A stretch of 64,000 nt of DNA from the NCBI GenBank assembly GCA_023423975.1, contig JAFAEO010000058.1:62001-126000 (forward strand), in the 5' to 3' direction. The notes under the pieces are model-generated. The model was not told the DNA's origin and made no database searches. It saw nothing but the letters and a program-made list of their open reading frames with translations. This document shows, in pieces, positions 54,503-63,610 of this stretch. This stretch comes from Pseudomonadota bacterium (GTDB lineage Bacteria; Pseudomonadota; Gammaproteobacteria; Burkholderiales; Burkholderiaceae_B). A program made the translations under genes and the position numbers. The stretch's first letter is position 1, and every line of letters begins with the position of its first letter.

Positions 54503-54535
54503 AAGGGGCTCAATATAGAGAGCCCCTTCTTTTTG
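54503..54535 (+). terminator. Terminator of the cbb operon
   Basis: 9-bp stem AAGGGGCTC/GAGCCCCTT (54503-54511 with 54520-54528), eight-base loop, then CTTTTT. It lies 39 bases after cbbA. Confidence 0.88.
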
Positions 54536-54616
54536 GCTGTTGTGCCGTACCGACACAGCAGATATACCGCTCATGAACACCCGACACGCCACTTAAGCAG
54601 CGTGCCTGGCGCCACA

Positions 54617-55729
54617 TCAGTCGAACGTGACTACGGAACGAATCGAGGTACCGGCATGCATCAGATCAAATGCCTCGTTGATCTTCTCGATTGGCATGAC
54701 ATGTGTGATCAGATCATCGATATTGATCTTGCCTTCCATGTACCAGTCAACAATTTTTGGCACATCGGTACGACCGCGTGCGCCGCCAAAAGCCGAGCCC
54801 TGCCAAACGCGACCGGTAACCAGCTGGAACGGCCGTGTCGAGATTTCCTGGCCCGCACCGGCCACGCCGATAATCGTGCTCTTGCCCCAGCCCTTATGGC
54901 AGGACTCCAGCGCCTGGCGCATCAGATTCACATTGCCGATACATTCAAAGGTGTGATCGGCTCCGCCCTTGGTCAGACTCACCAGGTAGGGAACAATATC
55001 GCCTTCAACTTCTTTCGGATTGACAAAATGCGTCATGCCGAATTTGCGAGCAAGCTCTTCGCGTGCCGGATTGATGTCTACACCGATAATCATATCGGCA
55101 CCGGCCATGCGCGCACCCTGCACGACATTTAAGCCAATACCGCCCAGACCAAATACAATCACTTTATCGCCGGGCTGAACCTTCGCCGTATAGATGACGG
55201 CACCAACACCGGTTGTGACGCCGCAACCGATGTAGCAGACCTTTTCAAAGGGTGCATCTTCGCGGATTTTGGCAAGTGCAATTTCCGGCACTACCGTGTA
55301 ATTGGAAAACGTGGACGTGCCCATGTAGTGAAACACATCCTTGCCATTCAATTTGAAGCGGCTGGTACCATCGGGCATCAGGCCTTTGCCCTGAGTTTCG
55401 CGAATAGCGCCGCACAAATTGGTCTTGCGCGACAGGCAGAATACGCAATTGCGGCACTCAGGCGTATAAAGCGGAATCACGTGATCGCCGGGTTTGAGCG
55501 TGGTCACGCCCGAACCCACTTCTACGACCACACCGGCACCTTCGTGACCCAGGATGGCTGGAAAGAGGCCTTCCGGATCGTCACCGGACAGCGTGAACAT
55601 ATCTGTATGACACACACCCGATGCCTTGATTTCCACCAGCACTTCGAATGCACGCGGGCCGTCCAGCTGGACAGTCTCGATCGTCAGTGGCGCCCCGGCT
55701 TTGGTGGCAACAGCGGCTTTTGTTTCCAT
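54617..55729 (-). CDS. adhC: S-(hydroxymethyl)glutathione dehydrogenase (class III alcohol dehydrogenase)
   Basis: 370-residue zinc enzyme (also named frmA/flhA) that oxidises S-hydroxymethylglutathione to S-formylglutathione with NAD. Catalytic zinc in SGVCHTDMFTLSGDDPEG and GHEGAGVVVEVG; structural zinc cysteines CRNCVFCLSRKTNLC; Rossmann loop VFGLGGIGLNVVQGARMAGA. Second step of formaldehyde removal; lies 15 bp after gfa. Confidence 0.97.
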   Translation of the reverse strand: METKAAVATKAGAPLTIETVQLDGPRAFEVLVEIKASGVCHTDMFTLSGDDPEGLFPAILGHEGAGVVVEVGSGVTTLKPGDHVIPLYTPECRNCVFCLSRKTNLCGAIRETQGKGLMPDGTSRFKLNGKDVFHYMGTSTFSNYTVVPEIALAKIREDAPFEKVCYIGCGVTTGVGAVIYTAKVQPGDKVIVFGLGGIGLNVVQGARMAGADMIIGVDINPAREELARKFGMTHFVNPKEVEGDIVPYLVSLTKGGADHTFECIGNVNLMRQALESCHKGWGKSTIIGVAGAGQEISTRPFQLVTGRVWQGSAFGGARGRTDVPKIVDWYMEGKINIDDLITHVMPIEKINEAFDLMHAGTSIRSVVTFD

Positions 55730-55744
55730 TACTTCAACTCCTGC

Positions 55745-56314
55745 TTAAGATGCATTTTTCGATTTTGCAACGTGTGTTGCGATAACATCCATCAACGCTG
55801 GCGACAGCGCATCATAGGGCGGCAATCCCAGTTCGTTCAGTCTTGCACGAATGCCATCCATTTCCGCAGGATCGGTGCCTGTTTCAATAATGGACGAGAC
55901 AAAAGCGGCAAAGGTTGGCGCAGACCAGCCGGTCTGGGGAGAGCGTTCTGTATGAATGAAATCGAGTCCATAGAATGGATGCTGCGTGTTTTCAATACGG
56001 CCATACATGTGAACGCCACAACCGCTGCATGCATGACGCTGAATGGCTGCCGATTCGTCGACCACCTTGAGCTTGTCGCCATGGGCTGTGACCTGCACGG
56101 ACTCTTTTGGCACGACGGCAACCTGCGAAAACAGGGCGCCGGCAGGCCGCCAGCATTTAGAACAACCACAAAGGTGATTATGTGCCGATTGCGAGTTCAC
56201 TGTTACTTCGACCCTGTCTGTCTCGCAATTACAAACCAGTTTGCCACCAGTAAAGTTATTGTCTGTACTAGCCTGAACGCCATTGTTAACGGCTGGATGG
56301 ATATTGTAACTCAT
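55745..56314 (-). CDS. gfa: S-(hydroxymethyl)glutathione synthase (glutathione-dependent formaldehyde-activating enzyme)
   Basis: 189-residue GFA-family zinc protein that speeds addition of formaldehyde to glutathione. Cysteines of the two zinc sites: LVCNCETD, LCGCSKCWRP and CSGCGVHMYG. Start set at ATG 56314 with GGAGA upstream; the open frame before it is not conserved. Forms an operon with adhC. It joins XoxF-made formaldehyde to the glutathione route. Confidence 0.95.
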   Translation of the reverse strand: MSYNIHPAVNNGVQASTDNNFTGGKLVCNCETDRVEVTVNSQSAHNHLCGCSKCWRPAGALFSQVAVVPKESVQVTAHGDKLKVVDESAAIQRHACSGCGVHMYGRIENTQHPFYGLDFIHTERSPQTGWSAPTFAAFVSSIIETGTDPAEMDGIRARLNELGLPPYDALSPALMDVIATHVAKSKNAS

Positions 56315-56716
56315 ATGTGTCTCCGGATTGGTTATGAATAGCTCTGACTTGATCGGGCATCTCCCCCGCAATAACCTGTACTCAAGCAACTTCCATGCCA
56401 ATCATCGGAAACAATTGCCTGCGATGAGAAAAGCATAGTGAACAGAAGCAGAACCATTGCACTTTGACAATGACCTTGCGTCGCTCGTTTGAACGCGCGC
56501 ATCAGCAGTTGTTCAGAATACGATACAGGCTGTTCCATGCACGCCGCAGATGCGGGCGGGTTGATACAGATACAGCACCATCAGGCGATGTCGCACCCAG
56601 TCTGCCTCCCCAATTTGCCGCAATACGCAGAGGCGTCAGACAACGGCATACAGGAACGCATCAAAAAGGTAAATCACGAAGCAAACCTGTTGCCAATGCT
56701 CGGGAGTGAGATTGTG
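56315..56716. other. 400-base intergenic stretch
   Basis: Lies between gfa (promoter at its left end) and the end of the proline iminopeptidase-like gene. No recognised gene, RNA or repeat. Confidence 0.5.
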
Positions 56717-57754
56717 TCAGGACGCTGCCGAGAGCCGCGCCATGGTCTCTGTTAACGCCGCAAGAATGAGCGGATCGGATGGCGTATGCGTGCCGCCGAG
56801 GATCCAGCGCAAATCTGCACCGGGCAGGAAGCGCTGCAGCAAATGCACGTTGGCGGCAGGACATATCCAGTCATGCGTGCCATGCAGCAAAGTCGTCGGC
56901 ACCGGCACTTCGCGCAGTTGCGCCAGCAGCGCAGGCAGATCGATAAACCCCATGTGGCGTAAATAGTGCGCCTGGATGCGATATTTGTGGATAATGCGCT
57001 GCGCCGCCGTGGCCCGATCGGATTCTTCTTGGCGACTGTCAGCCTGGGACTGCGTGCCGACAGCTGTCTGGTCTGTCGCACCCTGATCCTGGGCCTGCTT
57101 TTTTGCTGCCTGCTGCCCTTTAGGTGCTTGCTGCGTGACTTTACCCTGCATCATGCCAACCATAATCTTGCTTTCGTAGCTGCTCCAGCGCTCGGCCGCA
57201 TCCGATATTTTCTCGCGATCGCTGCCCAGCAGCCTGTCGGCCAGCGTCTGCAGCACCGATTCTTTTTCTCTGTCACTCATGGTCTCGGTCAGGCTGTCCC
57301 AGGCTTGCGGCACCAATGCCTGCAATTGCTGGAAGAACCAGTCCAGCTGCAACCGGGAAGGCAGGAACGTGCCGCGCAGTACAAGATGACGAATGTGTTT
57401 TGCGTGCCTGGCGGCATAAGCCAGGGCCAGGTATGCTCCCCAAGATCCGCCCACGACGGTCCACGCCGAAATGGCCAGATGCTGTCGCAATCGTTCAATA
57501 TCGTCTACCAAATGCGCCGTTGTATTATGTTCGAGACTTCCGGTGGGCAGGCTTTTGCCGCTGCCGCGCTGGTCAAACAGAACCACCCGCCAGCGATTCA
57601 GGTCGAACCACTCCAGCATGGCCAGATTACTGCTACTGCCCGGCCCGCCATGCAGAACGACTGCGGCAGGCGCCCGGACATTGCCGAATTCAGCGTAATA
57701 CAACTGGTGCCCATCGGGGGTATGCAGATAACCTTGGGACAATGGCATGCTCAT
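56717..57754 (-). CDS. Proline iminopeptidase-like alpha/beta hydrolase with charged/Gln-rich insertion
   Basis: 345-residue S33-family hydrolase. Oxyanion motif LHGGPGSSSN, DQRGSGKSLP, nucleophile GGSWGAYLALAYAARH, catalytic Asp in GTHDWICPAAN and His in GGTHTPSDP. Prolyl aminopeptidases release N-terminal proline. Unlike the usual ~315-residue enzyme it carries ~45 low-complexity residues (QQAPKGQQAAKKQAQDQG...) in the cap domain. Start at ATG 57754; another ATG at 57748. It sits between gfa and pqqA, divergent from pqqA. A role in trimming the PqqA peptide is an attractive guess but nothing here shows it. Confidence 0.85.
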   Translation of the reverse strand: MSMPLSQGYLHTPDGHQLYYAEFGNVRAPAAVVLHGGPGSSSNLAMLEWFDLNRWRVVLFDQRGSGKSLPTGSLEHNTTAHLVDDIERLRQHLAISAWTVVGGSWGAYLALAYAARHAKHIRHLVLRGTFLPSRLQLDWFFQQLQALVPQAWDSLTETMSDREKESVLQTLADRLLGSDREKISDAAERWSSYESKIMVGMMQGKVTQQAPKGQQAAKKQAQDQGATDQTAVGTQSQADSRQEESDRATAAQRIIHKYRIQAHYLRHMGFIDLPALLAQLREVPVPTTLLHGTHDWICPAANVHLLQRFLPGADLRWILGGTHTPSDPLILAALTETMARLSAAS

Positions 57755-57853
57755 AAAAACAAGTTCCGGACAGAAGATGAAAACAGGATCGCACATTACA
57801 ACTGATATAATGACCAAGACATAAACCGGAAATTTTTTGCAGGTTAAAGCGCC

Positions 57854-57881
57854 TTGACAAATATGCGAGTCATGCTACCAT
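57854..57881 (+). promoter_or_regulatory. Possible sigma-70 promoter of pqqABCDE
   Basis: TTGACA at 57854-57859, 16-base spacer, TACCAT at 57876-57881 (4 of 6 matches), about 130 bases upstream of pqqA. Confidence 0.4.
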
Positions 57882-58013
57882 TAATTTGACTGCGCATCGT
57901 TTTACAGTCATGCGGGGCAGTAGCCATATTGAATTATCAGTATCATGCTGGTAGCTGGCTCATACACCTTCTGCCTGCCACTTCGACATTTTCCATCTGA
58001 ACAGGAGATATTT

Positions 58014-58088
58014 ATGAAATGGACAACACCTGAGTTTTGCGATCTGCGTTTTGGCTTTGAAATCACGATGTACATCGCCAACCGTTAA
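58014..58088 (+). CDS. pqqA: PqqA, precursor peptide of pyrroloquinoline quinone
   Basis: 24-residue peptide MKWTTPEFCDLRFGFEITMY plus four residues; the cross-linked pair is Glu16 and Tyr20 (ExxxY) with the FEITMY context found in nearly all PqqA. AGGAGATA at about 58002 precedes ATG 58014. Starts the pqqABCDE operon. Confidence 0.97.
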   Translation: MKWTTPEFCDLRFGFEITMYIANR

Positions 58089-58151
58089 TCTGCATCCTAC
58101 GCTCATACCATGCGGCGCTGGCGAGAGCCAGTGCCGTTTTACTTGCTACCT

Positions 58152-59081
58152 ATGAAAATTCTTGTGCTTGGCTCTGCCGCCGGTGGCGGATTCCCGCAGT
58201 GGAACTGCAACTGTCCCAATTGTGACGGTGTACGCCGACAGAGCATCCGCGCCATTGCCCGCACCCAGTCATCCATTGCGATCTCGGCGGACGGTATTCA
58301 ATGGCTGCTGGTTAATGCCTCTCCCGATATTCTTAAACAGATCCAAGCCAATCCTGCCCTGCAGCCGGCACGCAGCGTGCGCGACACCGGTATCACATCT
58401 GTAATATTAATGGATGCGCAGATCGATCATGTGACCGGCCTGTTGATGCTGCGCGAAAGCAGCAGCCCCATTCCCTTGTATTGCACCGAGCCGGTCTGGA
58501 ATGATCTGAGCACCGGTCTGCCGCTGACCCAGGTCCTGTCGCATTATTGCAGCCTGACGCATCGGCACATCACCGTTGAAGAAAACCGCTTCAGCCCGCC
58601 TTTGCAACTGGTCGAGCTGCCGGGCATTACCATTACCCCGTTTCCGCTCACCAGCAAGGCCCCGCCCTACTCGCCCAACCGCAATAATCCGCAGGTGGGC
58701 GACAATATCGGCCTGCTCATTACCAGCGAGCACTCCGGCAAAACTCTTTTTTATGCGCCAGGCCTGGGCCAGATTGAGCCGCTGGTGCTCGAGGCCATGT
58801 CCCGCGCCGACTGCGTCATGGTAGACGGCACGGTGTGGACCGAAGACGAGATGATCCGTCTTGGCCTGTCGCGCAAAACCGCTGCCCAAATGGGCCATCT
58901 GCCACAATCGGGTGCCGGTGGCATGATCAGCGTTCTGGATTCGCTGGGTGAAAATAAACGCAAGATTCTTATTCATATCAACAACAGCAATCCGATTCTG
59001 AACCAGGATTCGGAAGAAGCTGCAGTACTGCAACGGCATAATATTGAAATCGCCGTTGACGGCATGGAGATCACATTGTGA
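58152..59081 (+). CDS. pqqB: PqqB, metallo-beta-lactamase-fold PQQ synthesis protein
   Basis: 309-residue protein: KILVLGSAAGGGFPQWNCNCPNC with zinc-site cysteines, DAQIDHVTGLLMLRES, and GHLPQSGAGGMISVLDSL. Thought to hydroxylate or oxidise the cross-linked Glu-Tyr intermediate. Start at ATG 58152; earlier in-frame codons lack conservation. Its stop overlaps the pqqC GTG start. Confidence 0.96.
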   Translation: MKILVLGSAAGGGFPQWNCNCPNCDGVRRQSIRAIARTQSSIAISADGIQWLLVNASPDILKQIQANPALQPARSVRDTGITSVILMDAQIDHVTGLLMLRESSSPIPLYCTEPVWNDLSTGLPLTQVLSHYCSLTHRHITVEENRFSPPLQLVELPGITITPFPLTSKAPPYSPNRNNPQVGDNIGLLITSEHSGKTLFYAPGLGQIEPLVLEAMSRADCVMVDGTVWTEDEMIRLGLSRKTAAQMGHLPQSGAGGMISVLDSLGENKRKILIHINNSNPILNQDSEEAAVLQRHNIEIAVDGMEITL

Positions 59082-59836
59082 GCATCGTTCTGTCGAATCT
59101 CGCTGGGTATAACCAGAAACAAACCGACCCCCAGGCCTGGGACCGGACTGAATTTGAGCGTCAGCTGCGTGCCAAGGGCGCCAGCTACCACATCCACCAT
59201 CCATTCAATATCCGAATGAATAGTGGTCAATTGAGCCAGGACGATATCCGCTGCTGGGTGGCCAACCGTTTCTATTACCAGATCAATATTCCGCTCAAAG
59301 ATGCAGCGGTCATGTCCAACTGTCCCGACAGGGAAACCCGCCGTCGCTGGATTCTGCGCATGCTGGACCATGATGGTTTTGGCGATAACGAGGGCGGCAT
59401 TGAAGCCTGGACGCGTCTGGGCCAGGCGGTAGGTATCAGCCGCGAGGATTTGTGGTCTTTGAAGCTGGTCGCGCCCGGCGTACGTTTTGCCGTGGATGCC
59501 TATGTCAATTTTGCACGCCAGGTGCCATGGCAGGAAGCGGTTTGTTCGTCGCTAACCGAAATGTTTGCACCGAAAATTCACAAAGACAGGCTGGCAAACT
59601 GGCCCGGCCATTATCAGTGGATCGAGTCGGATGGGCTGGAATATTTCCGCAGCCGGATCTCTCTGGCAGAACGGGATGTCGAGCACGGGCTGCAGGTCAC
59701 GTTAGATTACTTTACCACCCGCCAGCAGCAGGCGCGGGCACTGGAAATTTTGCAATTTAAACTGGATATTCTATGGTCCATGCTGGACGCCATTGAAAAA
59801 GCCTGCCAGCATAACAGCGAGACAACCCATGCCTGA
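59078..59836 (+). CDS. pqqC: PqqC, pyrroloquinoline-quinone synthase
   Basis: 252-residue cofactorless oxidase doing the final ring closure and eight-electron oxidation to PQQ. Family segments SYHIHHPFNIRMNSGQLS, WVANRFYYQINIPLKDAAVM, DHDGFGDNEGGIEAWTRLG and EMFAPKIHKDR. Starts with GTG at 59078, four bases inside pqqB, and overlaps pqqD by eight bases. Confidence 0.97.
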   Translation: MSIVLSNLAGYNQKQTDPQAWDRTEFERQLRAKGASYHIHHPFNIRMNSGQLSQDDIRCWVANRFYYQINIPLKDAAVMSNCPDRETRRRWILRMLDHDGFGDNEGGIEAWTRLGQAVGISREDLWSLKLVAPGVRFAVDAYVNFARQVPWQEAVCSSLTEMFAPKIHKDRLANWPGHYQWIESDGLEYFRSRISLAERDVEHGLQVTLDYFTTRQQQARALEILQFKLDILWSMLDAIEKACQHNSETTHA

Positions 59837-60092
59837 TTTGCCTGAAAAGCCCCTGTTGTCGCGCCTGTTCCGGCTACAGTACGAAAAGGCGCAAAATGCC
59901 TATGTGCTGCTGTACCCAGAAGGCATGGTCAAGTTGAATGACAGCGCCGCCGAAATTCTACGTCGCTGTGATGGCGAACGCAATATTGCCCAGATCGTTG
60001 CCGATCTGGAACAAAGTTTTGCCACGACAGGATTGCAGAATGATGTTGAATCATTTCTGCAGGCTGCACAGGAGCGTGGCTGGATCAAATAG
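59829..60092 (+). CDS. pqqD: PqqD, PqqA peptide chaperone
   Basis: 87-residue RiPP recognition element that binds PqqA and presents it to PqqE. Signatures RLFRLQYEKAQNAYVLLYPEGMVKLNDSAAEIL RR-type core and ...FLQAAQERGWI. ATG 59829 lies inside the end of pqqC; eight bases before pqqE. Confidence 0.94.
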   Translation: MPDLPEKPLLSRLFRLQYEKAQNAYVLLYPEGMVKLNDSAAEILRRCDGERNIAQIVADLEQSFATTGLQNDVESFLQAAQERGWIK

Positions 60093-60100
60093 AGGTCACC

Positions 60101-61291
60101 ATGGATATACCCCAAGCCGCAGAGCAAAAGCAGAAACCCGCCATTGCGCCACCACTGTGGCTGCTGGCTGAACTGACCTATCGCTGCCCGCTGCATTGCG
60201 TGTTCTGCTATAACCCGGTGGATTATGCCAGCAACCTGAACGAGCTTACTACCGACCAGTGGATCAGCGTTATGCGCCAGGCCCGGGAAATGGGTGCGGC
60301 ACAATTGGGATTTTCCGGCGGCGAGCCTTTGCTGCGCGATGACCTGGAAGTGCTTGTGGCAGAAGGTCGCAAACTGGGTTTCTATACCAATCTTATTACC
60401 TCCGGCGTTGGCTTGAAACGCGAACGGCTTGCCGCCCTGCGCGAGGCCGGACTCGATCATATTCAGTTGTCATTCCAGGACTCCACGCGGGAAATGAACG
60501 ATTTCCTGACCCACACCAAAACCTTTGATCTGAAGTCTCGCGTTGCCGCCATGATTCGGGAATTCGAATACCCCATGGTACTGAATGTGGTTCTGCATCG
60601 CTATAACCTGGACCATATCGAACGCATTATCGAGATGGCCGACAAAATGGGCGTGGAATACCTGGAACTGGCCAACACACAGTATTACGGCTGGGGCCTG
60701 ATCAATCGCGAACAATTGTTGCCTGACCGTGCGCAATTGCAGCGCGCAGAAGCCGCCGTCGCGCGTTATCGCGAAAAAATCGGCAACCGGATGCGTATTT
60801 TGTTTGTGGTGCCGGATTATTTTGAAAAACGACCCAAAGCCTGTATGAACGGCTGGGGATCCGTTTTCCTGGCCATCTCTGCCGATGGCAGCGCCCTGCC
60901 CTGTCATGCCGCCAAAACCATTCCTGGCTTGCAGTTTCCACAGGTGACCGATACCGCCCTGCATGATATCTGGTACCACAGCGATGCATTCAACAAGTTC
61001 CGCGGTGATGACTGGATGCAGGAGCCTTGTCGCACCTGTCCGGAAAAGGAACGGGATTTCGGCGGTTGCCGCTGCCAGGCGCTGGCCCTGACCGGCAATG
61101 CCGCCAACGCCGATCCGGTTTGCGATAAATCGCCCTATCACCATGTCATTACGGATATGATCGGCCGCAAGCCGACAGCCGCCATCCAGGAAAAACCGCT
61201 GGTGTTTCGTAACGATGCCAACTCGCGCCAGCTATCTGCCGACTTGACCACCAGTGCCTTGGCAAGCGAAGACAAAATGTCGCCCTTATAG
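60101..61291 (+). CDS. pqqE: PqqE, radical SAM enzyme of PQQ synthesis
   Basis: 396-residue radical SAM enzyme forming the Glu-Tyr carbon bond in PqqA. The [4Fe-4S] motif is C29xxxC33xxC36 (YRCPLHCVFCYNP); LGFSGGEPLLRDDL binds SAM; C-terminal auxiliary cluster cysteines in ALPCHAA, EPCRTCPEKERDFGGCRC and DPVCDKS. Final gene of the operon; eight bases after pqqD. The last ~30 residues form an uncharacteristic polar tail. Confidence 0.97.
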   Translation: MDIPQAAEQKQKPAIAPPLWLLAELTYRCPLHCVFCYNPVDYASNLNELTTDQWISVMRQAREMGAAQLGFSGGEPLLRDDLEVLVAEGRKLGFYTNLITSGVGLKRERLAALREAGLDHIQLSFQDSTREMNDFLTHTKTFDLKSRVAAMIREFEYPMVLNVVLHRYNLDHIERIIEMADKMGVEYLELANTQYYGWGLINREQLLPDRAQLQRAEAAVARYREKIGNRMRILFVVPDYFEKRPKACMNGWGSVFLAISADGSALPCHAAKTIPGLQFPQVTDTALHDIWYHSDAFNKFRGDDWMQEPCRTCPEKERDFGGCRCQALALTGNAANADPVCDKSPYHHVITDMIGRKPTAAIQEKPLVFRNDANSRQLSADLTTSALASEDKMSPL

Positions 61292-61312
61292 GGAAAACGA
61301 GACACGCATGAC

Positions 61313-61326
61313 ATATCATGTGATAT
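61313..61326. repeat. Short perfect palindrome upstream of the sigma-54 activator
   Basis: ATATCA-TG-TGATAT, 22 bases after pqqE and 187 before the activator start. Possible operator; no other support. Confidence 0.35.
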
Positions 61327-61513
61327 ACAATTGGACGAGCATAGACAGGTTCCCCAGCCAGTAACGGGCTACCGATATGATTGCAGTTTAATGTTGCACA
61401 GACGACATCAATATGCAGCGGGCATATAACCCGTATACAAGCACCGAGACAGATTACAAAAATCGGCATCAGCCACCGAAGATCAAGCGCTGATGTACAT
61501 AGCAGGAGGAGAC

Positions 61514-63547
61514 ATGTACTCGTTGGAGGTCAACAACCACATTGAGCGGATTAACCAGATTGTGCATCGCGGCGTCATGGTTCCCGACATTGATCCGGCG
61601 GTCGCCAGTTCCTGGGGCCGCTGCGTCAACGATTATGGCCTGGACCCGGAAAGCCGGCGCCTGCCTCCCGTTCTGACCCACGCCGAGCGGATCGCGCGCT
61701 CGGAACAGAAGCGGGTCCTGATTACCGAAGCCAAACATGAAATGAACATTCTGTATCAGCAGCTTGCTGATCCGGAACTGGCTGTTGTTCTCGTAGACAC
61801 CGACGGTTGTATTTTGCACATGGTGGCCGCCGATCACCTGGAAGGTGATCTTTCCGGACTGGGTTTGCGCCTGGGGGCGATCTGGAGTGAAGAGGAAGTG
61901 GGCACTAACGGGATGGGCACCTGCCTGGTCGTTGGCGAACCCATTGCCATCCGTCAGACCGACCACTTTTTATACAAACATATTCTGCTTACCTGTTCCG
62001 CAGTTCCGGTCATGGATCATACCGGAAAAATGATTGCGGTACTGGATGTGACCAGCCGCTCGTCGCTGCTGCAACAGCATTCGCTGGTGCTGATCGGCAT
62101 GACGGCCCGCATGATCGAAAACCGCCTGCTTACCGTCAATTGCAAGCAAGCGCATCCGGTTCATTTCCACAGCCGGCCTGAAAGCATCAATACCGTGCAT
62201 GACGGCAAGCTGATGGTCGAAGAAGACGGCACGATTATTGCAGCCAACCAGAGCGCGCTGTTCCAGTTGGGCTTTCCCGATATGCAGGCGCTGCGCCGTT
62301 ATCGTTTCGATGAAATTTTCCAGCTGACGCTTGAATCGCTTTTGCAACGCAGTATGCAAAGCTCTTTTCACCCTGTACCGATCTATCGGGCCGGGGCGTC
62401 CAGTCGTTTTTTTGCCGTGGCCCAGTTGCCGCCCGCGGGCTCCACACACCTGACCTTTCACGCCGCGTCATCCAAAGCGTCGAGTCTGCCGGTACAGGAT
62501 AAAGTAACCGAAACGACCAGCCTGCCAGCCAGAACCATCAAGCCGGGCGGCGTTGCCTGCGTCGAACTTGGCGACCCCATTTTGCGCGAACAATTCGAAC
62601 TGGCGCAACGCGTCGTAAGCAAAGGGGTTCCGGTCCTGCTGTATGGCGAGACAGGATCCGGCAAGGAAGTGCTCGCCCGCGCCGTTCATGGTCGCAGTCC
62701 CCGTCGCGAAGGCCCCTTCGTCGCCGTCAACTGTGCATCGCTGCCCGAAAGCCTGATCGAAAGCGAATTGTTCGGCTATCGCGCCGGCGCTTTTACCGGT
62801 GCCCAGCGCCAGGGCCGTAGCGGCAAAATACTGCAGGCTCATGGCGGCACGCTTTTGCTTGACGAAATCGGCGACATGCCTTTGGCATTGCAGGCACGCC
62901 TGCTGCGCATACTCGATGAGCGCAAGGTCACCCCACTCGGTGCAGATGCGTCGGTCGATGTAGACATTCAACTGATCAGCGCCAGCCACCGGAATCTGAC
63001 CGATCTGGTTGCCAAAGGCCAATTCAGGGAAGACTTGTACTACCGTCTCAACGGCGTGGAAATACGCCTGCCGCCCCTGCGCGAGCGCCAGGACAAACGC
63101 CAGCTTATCGAGGCCATCCTCCAGGAAGAAGCCGGCAAACCGGTAGTACTCAGCGATCAGGCGCTGAAGATTCTCATGCAATACGTCTGGCCTGGCAATT
63201 TGCGCCAGATGCGCCATGTATTGCGCACCATGGCCGTCCTGGCCGAAGGCACAATCATTGGTGTGGAGCACTTGCCCGGGCCGCTGGCAGATCAGCATTC
63301 ACAACCGACAGGCAATGGCGTTGCGTCAATTGGGTTGACAGACTGTATGGCTGTGAGCGACGAACACGAACCGGTTAACCCTTTGCAGGAAAGTGAAAGA
63401 ATTACCCTGATCCAGCTGCTGGAGACCCATCGCTGGAATATCAGCGATGTGGCGCGAACGCTGGGTGTCAGCCGCAATACCCTGTATCGCAAACTGCACC
63501 GGCACAACATTACCCTGTCAACGCAGGGTAACCCCACCACCATCTGA
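61514..63547 (+). CDS. Sigma-54-dependent activator (AcoR-like, GAF-AAA-Fis)
   Basis: 677-residue activator. Residues ~80-210 are a GAF-like sensor (DLSGLGLRLGAIWSEEEVGTNGMGTC, the AcoR/DhaR pattern), ~235-310 a PAS-like segment, ~350-590 the AAA+ domain with Walker A GETGSGKE at ~378, GAFTGA at ~425 (sigma-54 contact) and Walker B GGTLLLDEIGDMP, and a Fis helix-turn-helix at ~640-665 (DVARTLGVSRNTLYRKL). AGGAGGAG precedes ATG 61514. Such proteins often switch on alcohol and acetoin oxidation genes, so pqq/xox control is plausible but unproved. Confidence 0.92.
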   Translation: MYSLEVNNHIERINQIVHRGVMVPDIDPAVASSWGRCVNDYGLDPESRRLPPVLTHAERIARSEQKRVLITEAKHEMNILYQQLADPELAVVLVDTDGCILHMVAADHLEGDLSGLGLRLGAIWSEEEVGTNGMGTCLVVGEPIAIRQTDHFLYKHILLTCSAVPVMDHTGKMIAVLDVTSRSSLLQQHSLVLIGMTARMIENRLLTVNCKQAHPVHFHSRPESINTVHDGKLMVEEDGTIIAANQSALFQLGFPDMQALRRYRFDEIFQLTLESLLQRSMQSSFHPVPIYRAGASSRFFAVAQLPPAGSTHLTFHAASSKASSLPVQDKVTETTSLPARTIKPGGVACVELGDPILREQFELAQRVVSKGVPVLLYGETGSGKEVLARAVHGRSPRREGPFVAVNCASLPESLIESELFGYRAGAFTGAQRQGRSGKILQAHGGTLLLDEIGDMPLALQARLLRILDERKVTPLGADASVDVDIQLISASHRNLTDLVAKGQFREDLYYRLNGVEIRLPPLRERQDKRQLIEAILQEEAGKPVVLSDQALKILMQYVWPGNLRQMRHVLRTMAVLAEGTIIGVEHLPGPLADQHSQPTGNGVASIGLTDCMAVSDEHEPVNPLQESERITLIQLLETHRWNISDVARTLGVSRNTLYRKLHRHNITLSTQGNPTTI

Positions 63548-63577
63548 AAAGCGGTACAATCGATTTACTGCACCGCA

Positions 63578-63610
63578 ACACCGGCCCCAAAGGCCGGTGT
63601 CTTTGTTTTC
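63578..63610 (+). terminator. Terminator of the sigma-54 activator gene
   Basis: 9-bp stem ACACCGGCC/GGCCGGTGT (63578-63586 with 63592-63600), five-base loop, then CTTTGTTTTC. It begins 31 bases after the stop. Confidence 0.87.
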
